Shown: positions 62,601-64,000 of the stretch, piece after piece | Position numbering within the stretch: position 1 is the first letter of the stretch | Layout of the letters: each line of letters opens with the position of its first letter | Assembly: GCF_026914265.1 (NCBI RefSeq) | Contig: NC_069135.1 | Coordinates: forward strand, 2,621,001 to 2,685,000 | Direction: 5' to 3' | DNA length: 64,000 bases | Source of the DNA: Mya arenaria | Taxonomy: Eukaryota > Mollusca > Bivalvia > Myida > Myidae | The notes under the pieces: generated by a model | The model's input: only the letters and a program-made list of their open reading frames with translations | The model's database searches: none | What the model was told of the DNA's origin: nothing | Translations under genes and position numbers: made by a program

Positions 62601-63966
62601 TAACCGGTGTTTTTGTTGGTATTTAATAATTAACTTCTTAATTATTTAATTATCGTATTAATTGTGTCATTAATTGTGTCAATTCTGATCAAAACATTCG
62701 CCGACGTGTAATAAACATGATTTCTCGATGAGTAAACACGCATGGCAATCGTGTGATGCAATTATCATTTTCATTGGATGACGGAGATACCCGAGGCCGT
62801 CGTTCTTCTCCGTACACTTCTATACTTCTATACGCAATTAAAGCTGTGTATTGCAAAAAATATAAGCGGAAGTGTCAGTGACAAGGGATTAGTGGCCGCT
62901 AATTAGTGATTATATGGCTTCATGGAGACAAAAATTTGTGGCCGTGGCCGCGTTAGACAGTTGGCCGCTTAATGCACGTACATTATATAGTAAAAACGTA
63001 CGGGGGGAATTTGGAGTGGCCCGTTAAGGCAGGTGGCCATTTAAAGCAGGTGACCGTTCAACCAGGTTTGACTGTAATTTAGTAAGTTGGACCCTATCAA
63101 AGTTAAAAAGATTTTTACTATCAATTTCACTTAAGTAAAGCCTACTGTTGTACATTGAACTATATACATGTGTTGTATGATTGCAGGATGGGGAGGAGGT
63201 TCACGGAGCATGGAACAAATTTGACCTGTCTGAAGTACTTCAAATGTTCTTTGCCTGTAGTCTTTCTACCATCTCCAACGGACACCACTCTAGATATAAG
63301 TGAGACAATTATCTTCACCCATTGGGGGTGCACAGAGAGCATTGCTTATCAGGGCTTTCCCCAGGCATGCGCTCTGGTACAGGAGCATCTTTTTTTTTTA
63401 AAAATCCGTATCACCGGAGCGTTTGAAAAGCGTATAGCGTAAAGATCAAAGTCCCGGGGGGCTTGTCCTTATTCAAAAACTTTCCCTTGAGAGTGCACCA
63501 AAATTAGCCATTTGTCAGTGGAAATATAAAAAAATGAAATCAACTCAAACCATGCAAAGCTAGTGCCTGTATTATATTCTGGGGAAGCCCTGCTTATCAT
63601 TATGTCTCACCTTACAACTGCATGGACGTCATTTTAAAAAAAGAACACAACAATGAATGCAGAATTGATGGTTTTCCTTCACGGATACAAGTTGTTGCCG
63701 CTGTGGTTAGACCTTGTGTTGGAGGCCCTGCTCTTGGTCCCCACAGACTAGGATGGGGCGGGTGTAGGCATTACCCCACACACACCTTTCTCATGTATGC
63801 ACCAAAAATTTCAGGTTGTTGCCGCGTTTTCTAGACCTGGTGTTGGAGGCCCTGCTCTATGTCCCCGAGGATGAGGGTGGGGCGAGTGTAGACATTTCCC
63901 AACCCACCATGTGTTCATCTCCCGTGCAATATTGCCAGAACAGCAGACCCGAGACGTCTAATTACT
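38670..63966 (+). CDS. IPPK: Inositol-pentakisphosphate 2-kinase, first ten exons
   Basis: Exons: 38670-38750, 39032-39100, 41875-41973, 42171-42237, 42696-42838, 47261-47356, 53934-53992, 60099-60171, 63187-63299, 63815-63966. All are GT-AG and join in phase to about 317 codons; the 3' end lies outside the window. TAA at 38667-38669 directly precedes the ATG; a second in-frame ATG is at 38682. Family motifs in order: WKFRGEGNAFLVL (nucleotide loop), TISVEIKPKKAF (EIKPK signature), KSQVCKFCMHQRLK, RYCPLDLFSGNRQRM and LAETPQNNLRIC. The enzyme phosphorylates InsP5 at position 2 using ATP to give InsP6 (phytate). The CKFC pair may take part in zinc binding, as in plant IPK1, but this is a guess. 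Introns 5, 6 and 7 (4.4, 6.6 and 6.1 kb) are largely minisatellites and transposons. Confidence 0.93.
39540..40529. mobile_element. 990-bp element with terminal inverted repeats in IPPK intron 2
   Basis: The left end CCAGTCAATTGTAACCAT is matched by the reverse complement of the right end (ATGGTTACAATTGACTGG). The similarity continues inward as GGTCC/CCAGGG and GATAGTGGGG-like blocks for about 50 bases. No transposase frame is seen, so it looks like a non-autonomous DNA element. Confidence 0.8.
40813..41744. mobile_element. 932-bp MITE-like element in IPPK intron 2
   Basis: The left end TACTGTGAAATCATTTAT and the following TTTTCGTGGTTT and GAATTCGTGGAT blocks are matched in inverted order at the right end (ATCCACGAATTC, AACCACGAACATTAATG, AATGATTTCACAGTA). 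TA at both edges suggests TA target sites. No coding sequence remains. Confidence 0.8.
43040..45170. repeat. Tandem array of about 35 bp in IPPK intron 5, about 60 copies
   Basis: The unit is CCACTCCCCTGGTGGGGAT then CAAACCCACCACCCTAGA. Many copies contain the dyad CCCCTAGTGGGG or CCCCTGGTGGGG. A variant with CCTTGAGGGTGAGAGTACAC recurs at the start, middle and end of the array. Confidence 0.93.
46140..47250. repeat. Acceptor-like tandem array just upstream of IPPK exon 6
   Basis: Units of about 49 bases at the left become about 73 bases to the right. The core is GATATTCAACATGTCTTCCC followed by TTCACTATAG and CTAGCTATAG. The final unit is the real 3' splice region (TATTCAACATGTCTTCC, TTACTTTTTCAG) of exon 6, so the array repeats pyrimidine-rich acceptor-like sequence. 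Confidence 0.92.
47866..49085. repeat. 30-bp tandem array in IPPK intron 6, about 40 copies
   Basis: The unit is CTGGCATCCATTCACTGG then TGTTTTGGACAA, with one-base length variants (GTTTTTGG). The period is divisible by three, so long frames such as 48286-49113 (275 codons) remain open; these are artefacts of the periodicity. Confidence 0.93.
49086..50079. other. Intron 6 unique sequence
   Basis: AT-rich intronic sequence with nothing recognised. Confidence 0.5.
50080..51525. repeat. 42-bp tandem array carrying donor-like GGCCAGGTAAGACC
   Basis: Two 42-base unit types alternate to give an 84-base higher-order unit: one contains GGTGGCAGGGTAATACCAGG, the other GGTGGCCAGGTAAGACCAGG. Both share GGTTAGTTGGTGTACTGGTG. 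The second type contains CAGGTAAGA, a full match to the 5' splice-site consensus. The array is interrupted at 50213-50453 by a separate insertion. Confidence 0.92.
50213..50453. mobile_element. Small MITE-like insertion inside the 42-bp array
   Basis: The left end CCAGTTTCTCGAAACTTTTT and the inverse of the right end (CCAAATTTTTCGAAACTTCT) match imperfectly over about 40 bases, and the interior is AT-rich. The flanks are array units on both sides, so the insertion is younger than the array start. Confidence 0.6.
51526..53933. other. Intron 6, right part, no gene seen
   Basis: AT-rich sequence. A short exon-like open segment at 52175-52208 was considered and rejected because exon 6 joins exon 7 without a gap in the protein alignment. 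Confidence 0.5.
53968..55140. repeat. 35-bp array founded by the IPPK exon 7 end and its donor
   Basis: The last 25 bases of exon 7 (ACTGTCCGCTAGATC then TCTTCTCGGG) followed by the donor GTAAGTGACC align base for base with the array unit (ACTGTCCAGTAGATC, TTGTTATGGG, GTAAGTGACC). About 30 units follow. A block of about seven units at 54086-54320 recurs at about 54345-54565. Most units retain GGG|GTAAGT. Confidence 0.93.
55141..60098. other. Rest of IPPK intron 7
   Basis: About 5 kb of mainly AT-rich sequence without a recognisable gene. It contains a run of 14 G at 58605-58618 and a short duplication GAAACAACATAATATTTACC at about 59445 and 59465. Confidence 0.5.
61316..61578. mobile_element. 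263-bp MITE in IPPK intron 8
   Basis: The left end TAAGGCCTACAAAAAAAATA with GGTTCGGGTAAC and the inverse of the right end (TAAGGCCTAAAAAAATAAAT with GGTTAGGGTAAC) form terminal inverted repeats of about 37 bases. TA at both edges may be the target site. There is no coding content. Confidence 0.75.
61795..63074. mobile_element. 1280-bp pogo/Tigger-like DNA transposon, internally deleted
   Basis: The ends are CAGTCAAACCTG at the left and CAGGTTTGACTG at the right, each flanked by TA (61793-61794 and 63075-63076), as expected for the Tc1/mariner-pogo group. The left end also carries an inverted copy of itself (GTGGCCACTTAATCCAGG ending at 61879), giving a possible hairpin. Two direct copies of a block near AACAAAACACACCACA lie at about 62070 and 62175. 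Only an N-terminal transposase fragment remains. Confidence 0.85.
62213..62455 (-). pseudogene. Transposase N-terminal helix-turn-helix fragment (pogo/CENP-B type)
   Basis: An 80-residue minus-strand frame starting MIMAEKMTNRKCLTLKERVE, with LLENGRSARSVAKQFNCGRT typical of the psq/CENP-B-like DNA-binding helix-turn-helix of Tigger transposases. The DDE catalytic part is absent. It lies inside the TIR-bounded element at 61795-63074. Confidence 0.8.
63691..63814 (+). pseudogene. Decayed tandem copy of IPPK exon 10
   Basis: A 124-base unit directly precedes exon 10 and aligns with its first 124 bases. It reads LLPLWLDLVLEALLLVPTD and then a stop, against LLPRFLDLVLEALLYVPED in the real exon. 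The base pair before it is AA instead of AG, so the in-phase acceptor is missing. Its last bases contain the acceptor AAAATTTCAG that the functional exon uses. Confidence 0.8.
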
Positions 63967-64000
63967 GTAAGTAGACTTAAGGTGATTAATTAATTGGTGA

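Noticed and set aside
1-64000. tRNA, rRNA or other structured RNA genes
   Set aside because: I looked for tRNA-like B-box sequence and found nothing convincing; a covariance-model scan would be needed to exclude small RNAs.

Overview
The window looks like nuclear DNA of a marine invertebrate, most likely a bivalve or other mollusc. Genes are split into many short exons with GT-AG introns, the intergenic DNA is AT-rich, and minisatellites, MITEs and a decayed LINE are common. The gene set is metazoan: an SLC26 anion transporter, membrane guanylate cyclases with a NIT sensory domain (known from lophotrochozoans), a BTG1/2-type anti-proliferative gene and inositol-pentakisphosphate 2-kinase. The species assignment is inference; no marker gene fixes it.

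Layout. 1-1530 holds a decayed non-LTR retrotransposon (minus). 2077-3952 carries the last four exons of a guanylate cyclase gene (plus) whose 5' part lies outside the window. 5055-6592 is a 57-bp satellite. 9057-18374 is a complete SLC26 gene (minus, 18 exons per transcript) with one exon present in two alternative versions. 19600-20965 is a 30-bp satellite between that gene and 22203-31459, a complete 16-exon NIT-domain guanylate cyclase (plus) paralogous to the one at the left edge. 34817-35338 is an intronless BTG gene behind an immediate-early-type promoter. 38670-63966 is the first ten exons of IPPK (plus), which continues past the right edge. Its introns hold six minisatellite arrays and at least five DNA-transposon/MITE insertions.

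Most notable observations. (1) The SLC26 gene has two tandem, same-length, same-phase exons for the anion-binding transmembrane segment; one has the family Ser-Arg pair and the other has Leu-Asp. (2) In IPPK the last 25 coding bases of exon 7 plus the first 10 bases of its 5' splice site form the founding unit of a 35-bp array of about 30 copies, so the intron is full of copies of its own donor. (3) Just upstream of IPPK exon 6 a second array repeats acceptor-like sequence. (4) IPPK exon 10 has a decayed tandem copy whose duplicated unit contains the acceptor now in use. (5) Both cyclases carry Lys where the family has its transition-state Arg.

All exon boundaries were read by eye, with phase and length checked for every exon. 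The genes are not an obvious single pathway; the cyclases (cGMP), SLC26 (anion flux), BTG (mRNA decay) and IPPK (InsP6) appear to be independent neighbours.
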